Below, piece by piece: positions 14,319 through 22,209 of a stretch of DNA of 25,619 nucleotides. The stretch's first letter is position 1, and every line of letters begins with the position of its first letter. Both the position numbers and the translations under genes were made by a program. The notes below the pieces were generated by a model. It saw nothing but the letters and a program-made list of their open reading frames with translations. It had not been told where the DNA came from and searched no databases. This stretch comes from Bacteroidales bacterium (GTDB lineage Bacteria; Bacteroidota; Bacteroidia; Bacteroidales; Porphyromonadaceae). The DNA is taken from assembly GCA_004555765.1 (NCBI GenBank), contig SFHG01000021.1, forward strand, positions 1-25,619, read 5' to 3'.

Positions 14319-15653
14319 GTGAATCCGCAACTTAACGAAGAAAATACTCCGATCACGGAGGATCTTACATTTTGGGACTTTGGGCTTCATCCGCTCGTAG
14401 AGGACGGGATTGAAGCGATGCGCTATGAGAAACCGTCGCCGGTGCAAAGCGCCACCATACCGGTCATACTGCAGGGGAAAGATTTGATTGCCTGTGCCCA
14501 AACAGGTACCGGCAAGACGGCAGCGTACCTTTTGCCCCTCCTGAGTGAGCTCGCCACCGGGGACTACCCGGACGACTATGTCAATGCCCTTGTGATGGCA
14601 CCTACGCGGGAGCTGGCGATGCAGATAGAGCAGCAGATAGATGCCTTTTCCTATTTCACGAATACCAGTTCGGTCTCTATCTACGGAGGCACAGGAGGCG
14701 TGGAGTGGGAGCAGCAAAAGCGTGCCCTCAAGCTCGGTGCAGACATCATCGTAGCCACTCCCGGGCGTCTCTTGGCGCATCTCTCGATGAGCGGTGTGGA
14801 CTTCTCCCGCTCCAGTTTCTTCGTCCTTGATGAGGCCGATCGGATGCTCGATATGGGCTTTTACGATGACATCCTCGAGATCTACAGACAGTTGCCGAAA
14901 GACACCCAAGTCATTATGTTCTCGGCCACGATGCCGGCGAAGATCCGTCAGCTGGCCAAGGAGATTATGAAAGATCCCGTGGAGGTCAATATCGCCATAT
15001 CGCGCCCGCCGGAGAGCATCGTCCAAAAAGTTGTCTACTGCACGGGTGAAGACAAGATGCCGATCCTCACCCAAATACTTCTGAGGGAGAAACCGGAGAA
15101 AGGAATCATCTTTTTCGCCTCCAAGGAGCGCGTGAAGCAGGCCAAAAGGGAGCTGAGAATGCAGGGACTCAAAGTGCAGGAAATGCACTCCGATCTCGAT
15201 CAGGCAGCCCGTAACGAAGTGATGCACGACTTCAAGAGCGGTAAGACGAATATCATCGTCGCCACGGACATCCTTTCGCGCGGTATAGATGTCGACGACA
15301 TTGATGTGGTCGTCAATTTTGATGTGCCGGGTGACCCTGAGGACTATGTGCACCGGATCGGAAGAACCTCGAGAGGCAAGAACCTCCACGGCGCTGCACT
15401 TACTTTCGTTTCTCCGAGAGACAGGGAGCGCTTCGACCGTATAGAGCAATTTCTGGGCTACAAGGTAAAGGAGGACGAAGAGTTTTCCAAAGGGAAGAGT
15501 GCAAAGACGGAGAAAGACCGGGGCAAACGCTCTTTTCAAAGGAAAAAGGAGGGGCAAAACAAGCCTGAAACAGATGGGAAACCTCGCAATAAGAAGCGTC
15601 GCTACTCGAGGAATAAATCCAATAAACCCAAGAATACGACAGAATCCGAGTAA
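14319..15653 (+). CDS. DEAD-box RNA helicase (RhlE-like) with basic C-terminal tail
   Basis: The 444-residue protein shows, in order: Q-motif (F-x-x-P-S-P-V-Q, about 33-43), AQTGTGKT (60-67), APTRELA (94-100), ATPGR (146-150), DEAD (171-174), SAT (202-204), and HRIGRTSR (345-352). A Lys/Arg-rich tail (about 381-444) probably binds RNA. It unwinds or remodels RNA in the cytoplasm, as in ribosome assembly or decay. The start is GTG at 14319; the next in-frame Met (residue 34) would cut off the Q-motif. Its TAA shares the final A with the ATG of nrnA (15651-15655), so the two are translated together. Confidence 0.95.
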   Translation: MNPQLNEENTPITEDLTFWDFGLHPLVEDGIEAMRYEKPSPVQSATIPVILQGKDLIACAQTGTGKTAAYLLPLLSELATGDYPDDYVNALVMAPTRELAMQIEQQIDAFSYFTNTSSVSIYGGTGGVEWEQQKRALKLGADIIVATPGRLLAHLSMSGVDFSRSSFFVLDEADRMLDMGFYDDILEIYRQLPKDTQVIMFSATMPAKIRQLAKEIMKDPVEVNIAISRPPESIVQKVVYCTGEDKMPILTQILLREKPEKGIIFFASKERVKQAKRELRMQGLKVQEMHSDLDQAARNEVMHDFKSGKTNIIVATDILSRGIDVDDIDVVVNFDVPGDPEDYVHRIGRTSRGKNLHGAALTFVSPRDRERFDRIEQFLGYKVKEDEEFSKGKSAKTEKDRGKRSFQRKKEGQNKPETDGKPRNKKRRYSRNKSNKPKNTTESE

Positions 15654-16666
15654 TGATACCTGTTTTTGACCCCCAAGACCTCCTGAGACTGAAGGACAGG
15701 CTCTCCACACCCAAGAAGATAACCCTTATCGGGCACGTCTCTCCGGATGGGGACGCTCTCGGCTCTACTCTGGCATTCTCCGAGATATTGAAGCAAAAAG
15801 GGCACGAGACCAAGGTCGTCTATCCCACCGCGTACGGCTCAAGCCTCTCTTCGATACCGGGAGCCACGGAGGCAATCATCGATAGAGAAAACCCTTCGGA
15901 AGCGCGCCAAGCGATCGCCGAGGCCGATGTCCTGATGCTGATGGACTTCAATGAGCCCAAACGCCTCGAAGAGCTCCAAGAGACGGTTTTGGAGGCACCG
16001 GGCTTCAAGGTTCTCATAGACCATCACCTTGACCCGTCTCCGTTCACGGATCTCTGTTTCTCGTACACCTTTATGAGCAGCACTTCGCACCTGCTCTTTA
16101 CGTTGCTCGATGCCATCGGATGGCGGGACAGCATCAATAAGACCGCCGCCGAATGCATCTACACCGGGATGATGACCGATACGGGAAACTTCAGCTATAA
16201 CTCCGAGAATCCCGCCATATACGAGACCATTTCGTTCCTTTTGGAGTGTGGAATAGAGAAAGATAAGATAGCCGACCGTATCATGCGGAGCTACTCCATC
16301 GACCGTCTGCGCCTTACAGCGCATATCTTGGGAAACAATATGACGATTCTGCCCGAGTACAAGACGGCTATCGTCACGGTAAGCAGGGCGGAAAAGGGAG
16401 AATTCAACTACCAAGTCGGCGACACCGAGGGCGTGGTCAATGAGCCACTCAACGCCAAGGACATTGAGTTCTCGATCTTTCTGCACGAGATGAATAAGTA
16501 CACGAAGATCTCAATGAGAAGCAAGGGCGAGTTTCCGGTCAATGAGTTTGCGTCCAAATTCTTCAACGGAGGCGGACACAAGAATGCCAGCGGGGCAGAA
16601 GTCTTTGATAACCTCAAAAATACCCTTGCTCTCGTCAAATCGGCCGTCCGGCTCATGCATCCCTAA
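15653..16666 (+). CDS. nrnA: DHH-family nanoRNase / pAp phosphatase
   Basis: The 337-residue protein has the DHH phosphoesterase motifs: GHVSPDGDALGS (27-38), IMDFN-type (96-100), IDHH (122-125) and MMTDTG (173-178). The DHHA1 domain follows, with GGGHKNASG (306-314). NrnA degrades short RNA oligonucleotides and 3'-phosphoadenosine-5'-phosphate. Overlap by one base with the helicase gene suggests that unwinding and final breakdown of RNA are coupled. The next gene starts 14 bases after its stop. Family call firm; the split between nanoRNase and pAp activity is not visible in sequence. Confidence 0.93.
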   Translation: MIPVFDPQDLLRLKDRLSTPKKITLIGHVSPDGDALGSTLAFSEILKQKGHETKVVYPTAYGSSLSSIPGATEAIIDRENPSEARQAIAEADVLMLMDFNEPKRLEELQETVLEAPGFKVLIDHHLDPSPFTDLCFSYTFMSSTSHLLFTLLDAIGWRDSINKTAAECIYTGMMTDTGNFSYNSENPAIYETISFLLECGIEKDKIADRIMRSYSIDRLRLTAHILGNNMTILPEYKTAIVTVSRAEKGEFNYQVGDTEGVVNEPLNAKDIEFSIFLHEMNKYTKISMRSKGEFPVNEFASKFFNGGGHKNASGAEVFDNLKNTLALVKSAVRLMHP

Positions 16667-16680
16667 GCTTAGGAAACGAA

Positions 16681-17748
16681 ATGACTCCCCTTTTCCCATC
16701 GCTTTCCGACAAGGACAATCTCCTAATCGCCGGTCCTTGCAGTGCCGAGAGCTTGAGTCAGCTGCTTTCGACAGCCGAGAGCTTGAGAGCGGAAGTAGGG
16801 CTGAAATTGTTCCGCGCCGGAGTGTGGAAGCCGCGTACCCGTCCGGGAGGATTTGAAGGGTGTGGAGAGGAGGCTCTGTCTTGGATGAGGGAAGTGCGGG
16901 AAAAGACCGGTCTCCTCGTGGGGACCGAAGTCGGCTCTGCACGGCACACCGAGCTCGCGCTCGATTACGGCTTGGATTTCATCTGGATAGGTACCCGCAC
17001 GACGACCTCGCCTTTTGCCGTGGAGGAAATTGCCGAAGTATTGGACGGAAAGGACATCGCTGTTTTGGTGAAAAACCCTTTGGCTCCCGATATTGACCTC
17101 TGGATTGGCGCGATTGCACGACTGCTCAATCACGGCATCAGTCGGGTAGGGGCTATCCTGAGGGGCTTTTACGTCGGCGGGGAGAGCGCCCTAAGGAATA
17201 TCCCTCTTTGGCACCTCGCGGATGAGTTCCGCTCGAAAGTGCCAGTGAGACTGCCACTTCTCTGTGACCCCAGCCACATCGCGGGAGATAGGGCTTATGT
17301 CCCGTCCGTGATCCGTGAAGCCTCGAAGAGGGGATTTGACGGTCTGATCGTCGAGAGTCACTGTAAGCCGGACGAGGCGCTCACAGACAGTGCACAGCAA
17401 CTTCTCCCTTCGGAGCTGAAAAAAATACTCTCCGAGATCAGTCCCAATCAGCCCGGTAACGGCGAAGATCCTGAGCTCGTACGGCTCAGACTCTTGCTTG
17501 ACAAAATTGACGAAGAGATCATCCGCCTTTTGCGTGAACGTTTCTCAATGACGGATCAGATCGGGGAGTGGAAAGCGTTCCACCAAATGGAGCCACACCA
17601 AGTCTCTCGTGAACTGAAACTCTATGAGACCCGCAGAAAGATGGCCGAGATCTACCATATCCCCGAGAAACTGGTAGACCAAATTTATCGGCTCGTCCAT
17701 GCCGAGGCACTCCGTCGCCAGGAAGAACAAATCCGAACCAACCAATGA
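16681..17748 (+). CDS. Bifunctional DAHP synthase / chorismate mutase (C-terminal mutase)
   Basis: The 355-residue protein joins two domains. Residues 1 to about 250 form a type I-beta DAHP synthase barrel with AGPCSAES (17-24), LFRAGVWKPRTRPGGFEG, WIGTRTTTSP, VKNP, LLCDPSHIAGDR and VESHCKPDEA. After a short linker, residues about 265-350 are a helical AroQ-type chorismate mutase (RLRLLLDKIDEEIIRLLRER, then EWK and SREL positions). It commits PEP and erythrose-4-phosphate to the shikimate pathway and also makes prephenate. The mutase at the C-terminus is the arrangement studied in Prevotella and Porphyromonas, where prephenate inhibits. Its TGA overlaps the folB ATG (17745-17748). Confidence 0.94.
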   Translation: MTPLFPSLSDKDNLLIAGPCSAESLSQLLSTAESLRAEVGLKLFRAGVWKPRTRPGGFEGCGEEALSWMREVREKTGLLVGTEVGSARHTELALDYGLDFIWIGTRTTTSPFAVEEIAEVLDGKDIAVLVKNPLAPDIDLWIGAIARLLNHGISRVGAILRGFYVGGESALRNIPLWHLADEFRSKVPVRLPLLCDPSHIAGDRAYVPSVIREASKRGFDGLIVESHCKPDEALTDSAQQLLPSELKKILSEISPNQPGNGEDPELVRLRLLLDKIDEEIIRLLRERFSMTDQIGEWKAFHQMEPHQVSRELKLYETRRKMAEIYHIPEKLVDQIYRLVHAEALRRQEEQIRTNQ

Positions 17749-18119
17749 AAATAACAGAGTCTGCTGTCACCCTCTCAGATATCCGCTTCTATGCCTATCA
17801 CGGTGTCCTCCCTGCCGAAAGAATCATCGGAGGCGACTATCTCCTTTCTCTGACCCTCTATTTCCCGGCCTCTTCTGCCATAGAGTCGGACGAGCTCTCC
17901 GATACGGTCAATTACGCCGAAGTCTACGAGGTTTTGAAGAAAGAGATGGACATACCTTCCAAGCTTCTTGAACACGTCGTGGGAAGAATCCTAAATGCAC
18001 TCGGCTCTTCCTTTCCCATACTCACGAAAGCCGACTGTACCCTCACCAAAGTCACCCCGCCTATCCCTTCTTTCCAAAGCTCCGGTGTGTCCTTTTCGGC
18101 TACGGCTCTCTATCGGTGA
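17745..18119 (+). CDS. folB: Dihydroneopterin aldolase
   Basis: The 124-residue protein has the FolB core: DIRFYAYHGVLPAERIIGGD, with the family's YHG and following acidic residue, then a central NYAEVYEVLKKEM and a C-terminal LTKVTPPIP holding the catalytic-type Lys. It cleaves dihydroneopterin to hydroxymethyl-dihydropterin in folate synthesis. Length is typical (about 120). It overlaps the DAHP synthase/mutase gene by 4 bases (ATGA), linking folate and chorismate synthesis, which meet at p-aminobenzoate use. It is the last gene of the operon; the repeat-rich convergent gap follows. Confidence 0.92.
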   Translation: MKITESAVTLSDIRFYAYHGVLPAERIIGGDYLLSLTLYFPASSAIESDELSDTVNYAEVYEVLKKEMDIPSKLLEHVVGRILNALGSSFPILTKADCTLTKVTPPIPSFQSSGVSFSATALYR

Positions 18120-18146
18120 CCAATCTCAAGACCTTTGCCATAACAT

Positions 18147-18403
18147 CTGCTGCATCGCTATCGGCATTCGGGTTCGGTCGTGTACAATAAGTACACGCCC
18201 TTCGCCTTCAGCCTTCGGTGTCTTGCCTCTGTGAGACATTCTGCAAAGTCTCGTACGAAAACTGACGTCTTTCGTGTCCTCCACCGAGTCCTTTTTCAAA
18301 GATCTCATCTCATACGTACCCGGAATGTTTTCTCGACCTGTATGAGAACGAAAAGAGACACGTACCAAGGAAGTCGCCTTGGTACGTGTCTCTTTTCGTT
18401 CTC
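18147..18403 (-). repeat. Composite intergenic repeat element, copy 2
   Basis: Read on the minus strand, the blocks are GAGACACGTACC (18392-18381), TCTCATACAG (18347-18338), CCGGGTACG, then the 80-nt module (18226-18147). The first two blocks are 33 bases apart, as in copy 1 (285-482, plus). Over the module, 63 of 80 aligned columns are identical with two single-base gaps. The module's hairpin is CGTGTAC-TTATT-... with GTACACG (18179-18197), a perfect 7-bp stem. The stretch between TCTCATACAG and the module is 111 bases here and 65 in copy 1. Confidence 0.75.
18344..18403. repeat. Perfect 27-bp inverted repeat (long hairpin)
   Basis: The arms 18344-18370 and 18377-18403 are exact reverse complements over 27 bases with a 6-base loop (18371-18376). 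The stem carries GAGACACGTACC on both arms. It could stop transcription from either side of this convergent gap, but it has no T-run and belongs to the same element family as the long inverted repeat between divergent genes at 4869-4948. Confidence 0.9.
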
Positions 18404-18412
18404 CTAATGATC

Positions 18413-18439
18413 CGTTGCCTTTTTGGGAAAAAGACAACG
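18413..18439. terminator. Possible bidirectional terminator between folB and aspA
   Basis: CGTTG (18413-18417) pairs with CAACG (18435-18439) and CTTTTT (18419-18424) with AAAAAG (18428-18433), with one C-A mismatch and a GGG loop. It lies 9 bases beyond the aspA stop. No T-run follows on either strand, so it is only a candidate. Confidence 0.35.
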
Positions 18440-18448
18440 TTTCAAGAT

Positions 18449-19888
18449 TTATTCGTCCATATTCTTGAGCGGCTTAATGTCGAGGTGAACCGGGACGAGG
18501 AGGTTCTCTGGCGCGAGGATGGTGTCCAATTGTTCCTGAGAGAGGATGCCGTGTTTGAGCACAATCTCAGGGATGCTCTCGCCCGTTTCCATCGCTTCTT
18601 TGGCAATCTTCGTAGAGTTCTTGTAGCCGATGTACGGATTAAGTGCGGTTACGATGCTCATGCTCTTATACGCCAGCTCGGTTGCGTGTTCGGCATTCGC
18701 CGTGATGCCTTCGATGCAGTATTTACGGAAAATATCCATTACGGAAATCAGGAAGTCCGCGCTCTCGAAGCAGCACTGAGCCATAATCGGCTCCATAGCA
18801 TTGAGTTCAAGCTGAGCCGCTTCACCAGCCATCGTGACACACACGTCGTTGCCGATGATCTTCATAGCCACCTGAGTGACGACTTCGGGGATGACGGGGT
18901 TCACTTTTCCGGGCATGATAGACGACCCGGGTTGGCGCGCGGGGAGATTGATTTCTCCGATGCCGGCACGAGGACCGCTTGAGAGCAGACGGAGGTCGTT
19001 GGATATTTTGCTCAGCTTGACAGCAAGGCGCTTCATTGCCTGGGAGAAACCGATCATATGCGAGGTGTCCGAAGTGGCACCGACCATGTCACGAGCAAGC
19101 TCTATATTCCAGCCCGTGAGATCCCTCAAAGCTTCGAGTACGAATGCCCGGTAAGAGGGCTCTGAGCAAATGCCGGTACCGATGGCTGTCGCTCCCATAT
19201 TTACGGTCAGAAGCTGCTCTGAGGCGTGCTTGAGGTTGGGCAATTCCTCTTCGAGAATGGTCGCGAAGCCATTGAACGTCTGCCCCATAGTCATAGGTAC
19301 AGCATCCTGCATCTGGGTGCGACCGGTCTTGAGGATGTCTTTGAATTCGACCGCCTTTCTCTTGAACGCATCTATCAGTTTATTAAGCCCGGGCAAAAGG
19401 TCGAGATACGTCTGGTAGAGTCCCAAGTGGATGAAGGTGGGATAGGCGTCGTTTGTAGACTGGGAGAGGTTCGTGTGGTCATTCGGAGAAATCACCTTGT
19501 AGGATCCGTGCGGCTTTCCGAGAATTTCAAGGGCACGGTTGGTGATCACTTCGTTGGCGTTCATATTGGTGGACGTACCTGCGCCACCTTGCACCATATC
19601 CACGATAAAGAACTCGTGGTGCTTGCCCCGGCGGATCTCTTCGCACGCTTCCACGATGGCTTTAAAGATATCGTCCGGTAGCAGTCCCTCTCTGTGGTTG
19701 GCAATGGCAGCTGCCTCTTTCGTGATGGCCATTGCTTCCACGTAGCGGGGATAATGCTTCAGTTTGACCGGTGAGATGTCGAAGTTTTCGAGTGCTCTGA
19801 GTGTTTGGACGCCATAGAGAACATCGTCCGGCACTTCCATATCACCGATAAGGTCGTTCTCAATGTGGGTTTTCTTGCCTTGATTCAT
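18449..19888 (-). CDS. aspA: Aspartate ammonia-lyase
   Basis: The 479-residue protein has the aspartase/fumarase signature GSSIMPGKVNP (321-331), the GAGTSTNMNANEV segment (102-114), TGRTQMQDAVP (188-198) and the SxxN loop (STND, 144-147). The MVQGGAGTSTNMN form is typical of AspA rather than FumC. It deaminates L-aspartate to fumarate and ammonia, feeding the reductive branch and fumarate respiration of an asaccharolytic or amino-acid-fermenting anaerobe. The start ATG at 19888 gives MNQGKKTHIENDLIGDMEVP, the normal N-terminus. Upstream on the same strand are two hairpins (see 19901-19986); no convincing promoter was seen between them and the gene. Confidence 0.96.
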   Translation of the reverse strand: MNQGKKTHIENDLIGDMEVPDDVLYGVQTLRALENFDISPVKLKHYPRYVEAMAITKEAAAIANHREGLLPDDIFKAIVEACEEIRRGKHHEFFIVDMVQGGAGTSTNMNANEVITNRALEILGKPHGSYKVISPNDHTNLSQSTNDAYPTFIHLGLYQTYLDLLPGLNKLIDAFKRKAVEFKDILKTGRTQMQDAVPMTMGQTFNGFATILEEELPNLKHASEQLLTVNMGATAIGTGICSEPSYRAFVLEALRDLTGWNIELARDMVGATSDTSHMIGFSQAMKRLAVKLSKISNDLRLLSSGPRAGIGEINLPARQPGSSIMPGKVNPVIPEVVTQVAMKIIGNDVCVTMAGEAAQLELNAMEPIMAQCCFESADFLISVMDIFRKYCIEGITANAEHATELAYKSMSIVTALNPYIGYKNSTKIAKEAMETGESIPEIVLKHGILSQEQLDTILAPENLLVPVHLDIKPLKNMDE

Positions 19889-19900
19889 ATATTTGACAAA

Positions 19901-19928
19901 AAAAAGATTATGCTCTGCCGATGCAGAG
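19901..19928 (-). terminator. Hairpin plus T-run just upstream of aspA
   Basis: On the minus strand CTCTGC-ATCG-GCAGAG (19928-19913) is followed by CATAATC and eight T. It looks like a short intrinsic terminator ending 12 bases before the aspA ATG. It may be a second terminator of the DUF1015 operon or an attenuator in an aspA leader. Confidence 0.5.
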
Positions 19929-19938
19929 ACTTCATCAT

Positions 19939-19986
19939 AAAAGCAAAGCCAAGCGAGAAGATAAAATCTCCGTTGGCTCTGCTTTT
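19939..19986 (-). terminator. Terminator of serC-serA-DUF1015 operon
   Basis: AAAAGCAAAGCCAA (19939-19952) pairs with TTGGCTCTGCTTTT (19973-19986) at 13 of 14 positions, with an inner GAGA/TCTC helix. On the minus strand the stem ends in TTTTATGATG. It begins 20 bases after the DUF1015 stop. Confidence 0.75.
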
Positions 19987-20006
19987 TGAAGTGAAATAGT
20001 CTAAGA

Positions 20007-21257
20007 TCAGTCCTCGAGCTTGTGTACGATCAGACCGCTTCTCAGTTTGGGCTCAAACCAAGTGGTCTTAGGCGGCATAATGTTGCCGGTGTCCGCAATG
20101 TCGATGATCTGCTGCATAGAGACGGGGTAGAGCGCCAGAGCTGCTACCATCTCTCCGGAGTCTACTCTCTTTTGGAGTTCGCCCAAACCGCGGATCCCGC
20201 CCACGAAGTCGACGCGCTTGGAGGTACGCAAGTCTTCGATGCCGAGGATATCCCGCAGGATGAGATTCGACGAAATTGTCACATCAAGGACGCCGATCGG
20301 GTCGTTGTCGTCATAGCGTCCCTCTTTTGCGGTCAAAGAGTACCATTTTCCACCAAGGTACAAACTGAAGTTATGGAGCTTACCGGGCTTGTAGATGGCG
20401 ACGCCTTTCTCTTCGACATCAAAGTTTTCTCTGAGCTTGGCGAGGAATTCCTCAGGAGTAAGGCCATTCAAATCCTTAATTACCCGGTTGTAGTCGATGA
20501 CCGTGAGGTGGCTGGCGGGGAAAGCCACAGCCATAAAGTAGTTGTACTCCTCTTTTCCGGTATGATTGGGGTTATTCTTGGCCTTCTCTGCGCCGACGAG
20601 AGCAGCGGCAGCAGAACGGTGGTGACCGTCGGCGATGTAGAGCGCGGGAATCTTGGCGAATGCTTCAGTAACCGTCTGAATGTCCTTGTCGTCGTCGATC
20701 ATCCACACGGTATGCCCGAAGCCGTCCATCGGAACCACGAAGTCGTAGAGCGGTTCGGTAGCCTTGTATTTGTCGATGATTGCCTGAAGAGTGGCATTGT
20801 CGGGGAAGGCAAAGAACACGGGTTCGAGGTTCGCATCCAATACGCGGACATGCTTCATACGATCCTCTTCTTTGTCTTTGCGGGTCAGCTCGTGCTTCTT
20901 GATTACGCCGTTAAGGTAGTCATCCACGTATGCGCCGATGACGAGACCGTACTGGGTCTTGCCGTTCATCGTCTGGGCATAGAGGTAGTACACAGGTTTC
21001 TTGTCCTGCACCAACCAGCCTTTTTCCTGGAAAAGGTCGAACTGCTTCCGAGCCATCTCGTAGACGTCGGGGTCGTGTTCGTCTTTGCCTACCGGAAAGT
21101 TGATTTCCGGACGGATAATGTGGTAGAGCGATTTTTCGTTGCCCTTCGCTTCCTCTCTTGCTTCGTCGCTATTGAGGACGTCGTAGGGACGGGAAGAAAC
21201 CTGCTCTACAAATTCTTTCGGGGGACGAAGTCCGCGGAAAGGTCTTACTGTAGCCAT
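20007..21257 (-). CDS. DUF1015 domain protein
   Basis: The 416-residue protein matches the DUF1015 family across its length: MATVRPFRGLRPPKEFVEQV at the N-terminus, SRPYDVLN, and the hallmark IADGHHRSAAA (about 214-224), with LYIADGHHR followed by a long alpha/beta C-terminal part. The biochemical function is not established to my knowledge; the DGHHR motif resembles a nucleotide or metal site, and ParB-like folding has been suggested for the family. It lies 16 bases downstream of serA in a serC-serA-DUF1015 operon, a linkage common in Bacteroidota. This hints at a role in serine or phosphoserine metabolism, perhaps as a kinase of free serine as known for SerK in archaea and some bacteria; that is inference. 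Confidence 0.88.
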   Translation of the reverse strand: MATVRPFRGLRPPKEFVEQVSSRPYDVLNSDEAREEAKGNEKSLYHIIRPEINFPVGKDEHDPDVYEMARKQFDLFQEKGWLVQDKKPVYYLYAQTMNGKTQYGLVIGAYVDDYLNGVIKKHELTRKDKEEDRMKHVRVLDANLEPVFFAFPDNATLQAIIDKYKATEPLYDFVVPMDGFGHTVWMIDDDKDIQTVTEAFAKIPALYIADGHHRSAAAALVGAEKAKNNPNHTGKEEYNYFMAVAFPASHLTVIDYNRVIKDLNGLTPEEFLAKLRENFDVEEKGVAIYKPGKLHNFSLYLGGKWYSLTAKEGRYDDNDPIGVLDVTISSNLILRDILGIEDLRTSKRVDFVGGIRGLGELQKRVDSGEMVAALALYPVSMQQIIDIADTGNIMPPKTTWFEPKLRSGLIVHKLED

Positions 21258-21273
21258 TATTTGGGAAAGTTGC

Positions 21274-22188
21274 TTACTTATTTACTCTGAATGTTTCGTC
21301 TCCGGTCTCGAAGAAACTGCGGATCTGACGAGCCGCGGCGACACCTGCGTTGATGTTGGCTTCAGCGGTCTGGGCACCCATCTTTTTGGGCGTCGCGTAG
21401 TATTGACCGGAGAGAGCCTTGAAGTCGTCTTCCTTAGCCGGCTTTATGTCCGTCGCATACTTAATGTCGGGGCGTTCTTTGAGCGCTTTGAGAAGCCCTT
21501 CTTCGTCGATGATTTCGGCTCGTGCCGTATTGACGATGATGGCTTTCTTGGGCAAAGACATCACGAGGTCGTAGTTGATGCTCTTGACGGAGTCGGAGTT
21601 GGCGGGAACGTTGAGGGAAATCACGTTGCACGTCTTGAAGAGTTCGGCGAGATTTTTGGCGTAGGTGATACCTTCGACATTTCTCTTATTGGGGTTGCGT
21701 ACAAATGCGTGTACGTCCATTCCGAAGCCTTTGGCAATGCGGGCCACGTTCTTCCCGATGTTACCCAAGCCGTGGATACCCAGTTTCTTGCCCATCAGCT
21801 CTCCACCGGAAGTCCCGTCGAAGAAGTTGCGCATAGCCATCACGGCCATAGCCATCTGGAGCTCGGCCACCGCGTTGGCATTCTGACCTGGGGTGTTCTC
21901 GACGACTACGTTCTTGGCTTTGGCGTGTTCGATGTCTACGGAGTCGTAACCGGCACCGGCACGTACTACTATTTTTAGATTTTTGGCTGCATCAATCACG
22001 TCAGCCGTAACCTTATCCGAGCGCACAATCATCGCATCGGCATCCTTGACTGCATCAAGGAGCTGGGATTTGTCCGTGTATTTCTCAAGAAGGACGAGTT
22101 CGTAGTCCCCGTCTGCCACGACGGCTCTAATCTTTTCGATTGCCACGGGAGAGAATGGTTTCTCCGTAGCTACGAGTATCTTTTTCAT
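21274..22188 (-). CDS. serA: D-3-phosphoglycerate dehydrogenase, ACT-less, Lys-type active site
   Basis: From the ATG at 22188 the protein has 304 residues; a GTG 12 bases upstream is less likely. It is a D-2-hydroxyacid dehydrogenase: RAGAGYDSVD (76-85), NAD-binding HGLGNIG (139-145), NTARAEIIDEE (220-230). The usual TPHxG catalytic His is replaced: TPKKMGAQT (266-274). Small phosphoglycerate dehydrogenases without ACT domains and with an active-site Lys are known as type IIIK, studied in Entamoeba histolytica. It oxidises 3-phosphoglycerate to 3-phosphohydroxypyruvate, the first step of serine synthesis. serC lies 21 bases upstream and performs the next step. No regulatory domain is present, so serine feedback is not expected. 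Confidence 0.9.
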   Translation of the reverse strand: MKKILVATEKPFSPVAIEKIRAVVADGDYELVLLEKYTDKSQLLDAVKDADAMIVRSDKVTADVIDAAKNLKIVVRAGAGYDSVDIEHAKAKNVVVENTPGQNANAVAELQMAMAVMAMRNFFDGTSGGELMGKKLGIHGLGNIGKNVARIAKGFGMDVHAFVRNPNKRNVEGITYAKNLAELFKTCNVISLNVPANSDSVKSINYDLVMSLPKKAIIVNTARAEIIDEEGLLKALKERPDIKYATDIKPAKEDDFKALSGQYYATPKKMGAQTAEANINAGVAAARQIRSFFETGDETFRVNK

Positions 22189-22209
22189 AATAAAATGCAC
22201 CTTACCGGA

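Larger units (their letters stand above)
18120..18448. other. Gene-free convergent gap of 329 bases filled by repeats
   Basis: Between the folB stop and the aspA stop I see no gene. The gap holds the 80-nt module (18147-18226, minus), GTACCCGG-type words (18316-18323), the perfect hairpin 18344-18403, and a weak hairpin near the aspA end. The open frames here either run into the aspA antisense strand or are not conserved in the other repeat copy. Confidence 0.8.

Noticed and set aside
14316..15710. A 464-codon minus-strand open frame opposite the helicase gene
   Set aside because: It is antisense to an unmistakable DEAD-box helicase, its translation has no recognisable domain, and its openness follows from the codon bias of the real gene.
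18120..18437. Minus-strand frame of 103 codons in the folB-aspA gap
   Set aside because: It crosses the long hairpin and the 80-nt module; the module's other copy has an indel that destroys this frame, so it is not a conserved coding region.
20022..21290. A 422-codon plus-strand open frame opposite the DUF1015 gene
   Set aside because: It is antisense to a conserved full-length DUF1015 protein and shows a hydrophobic-valine composition typical of shadow frames.
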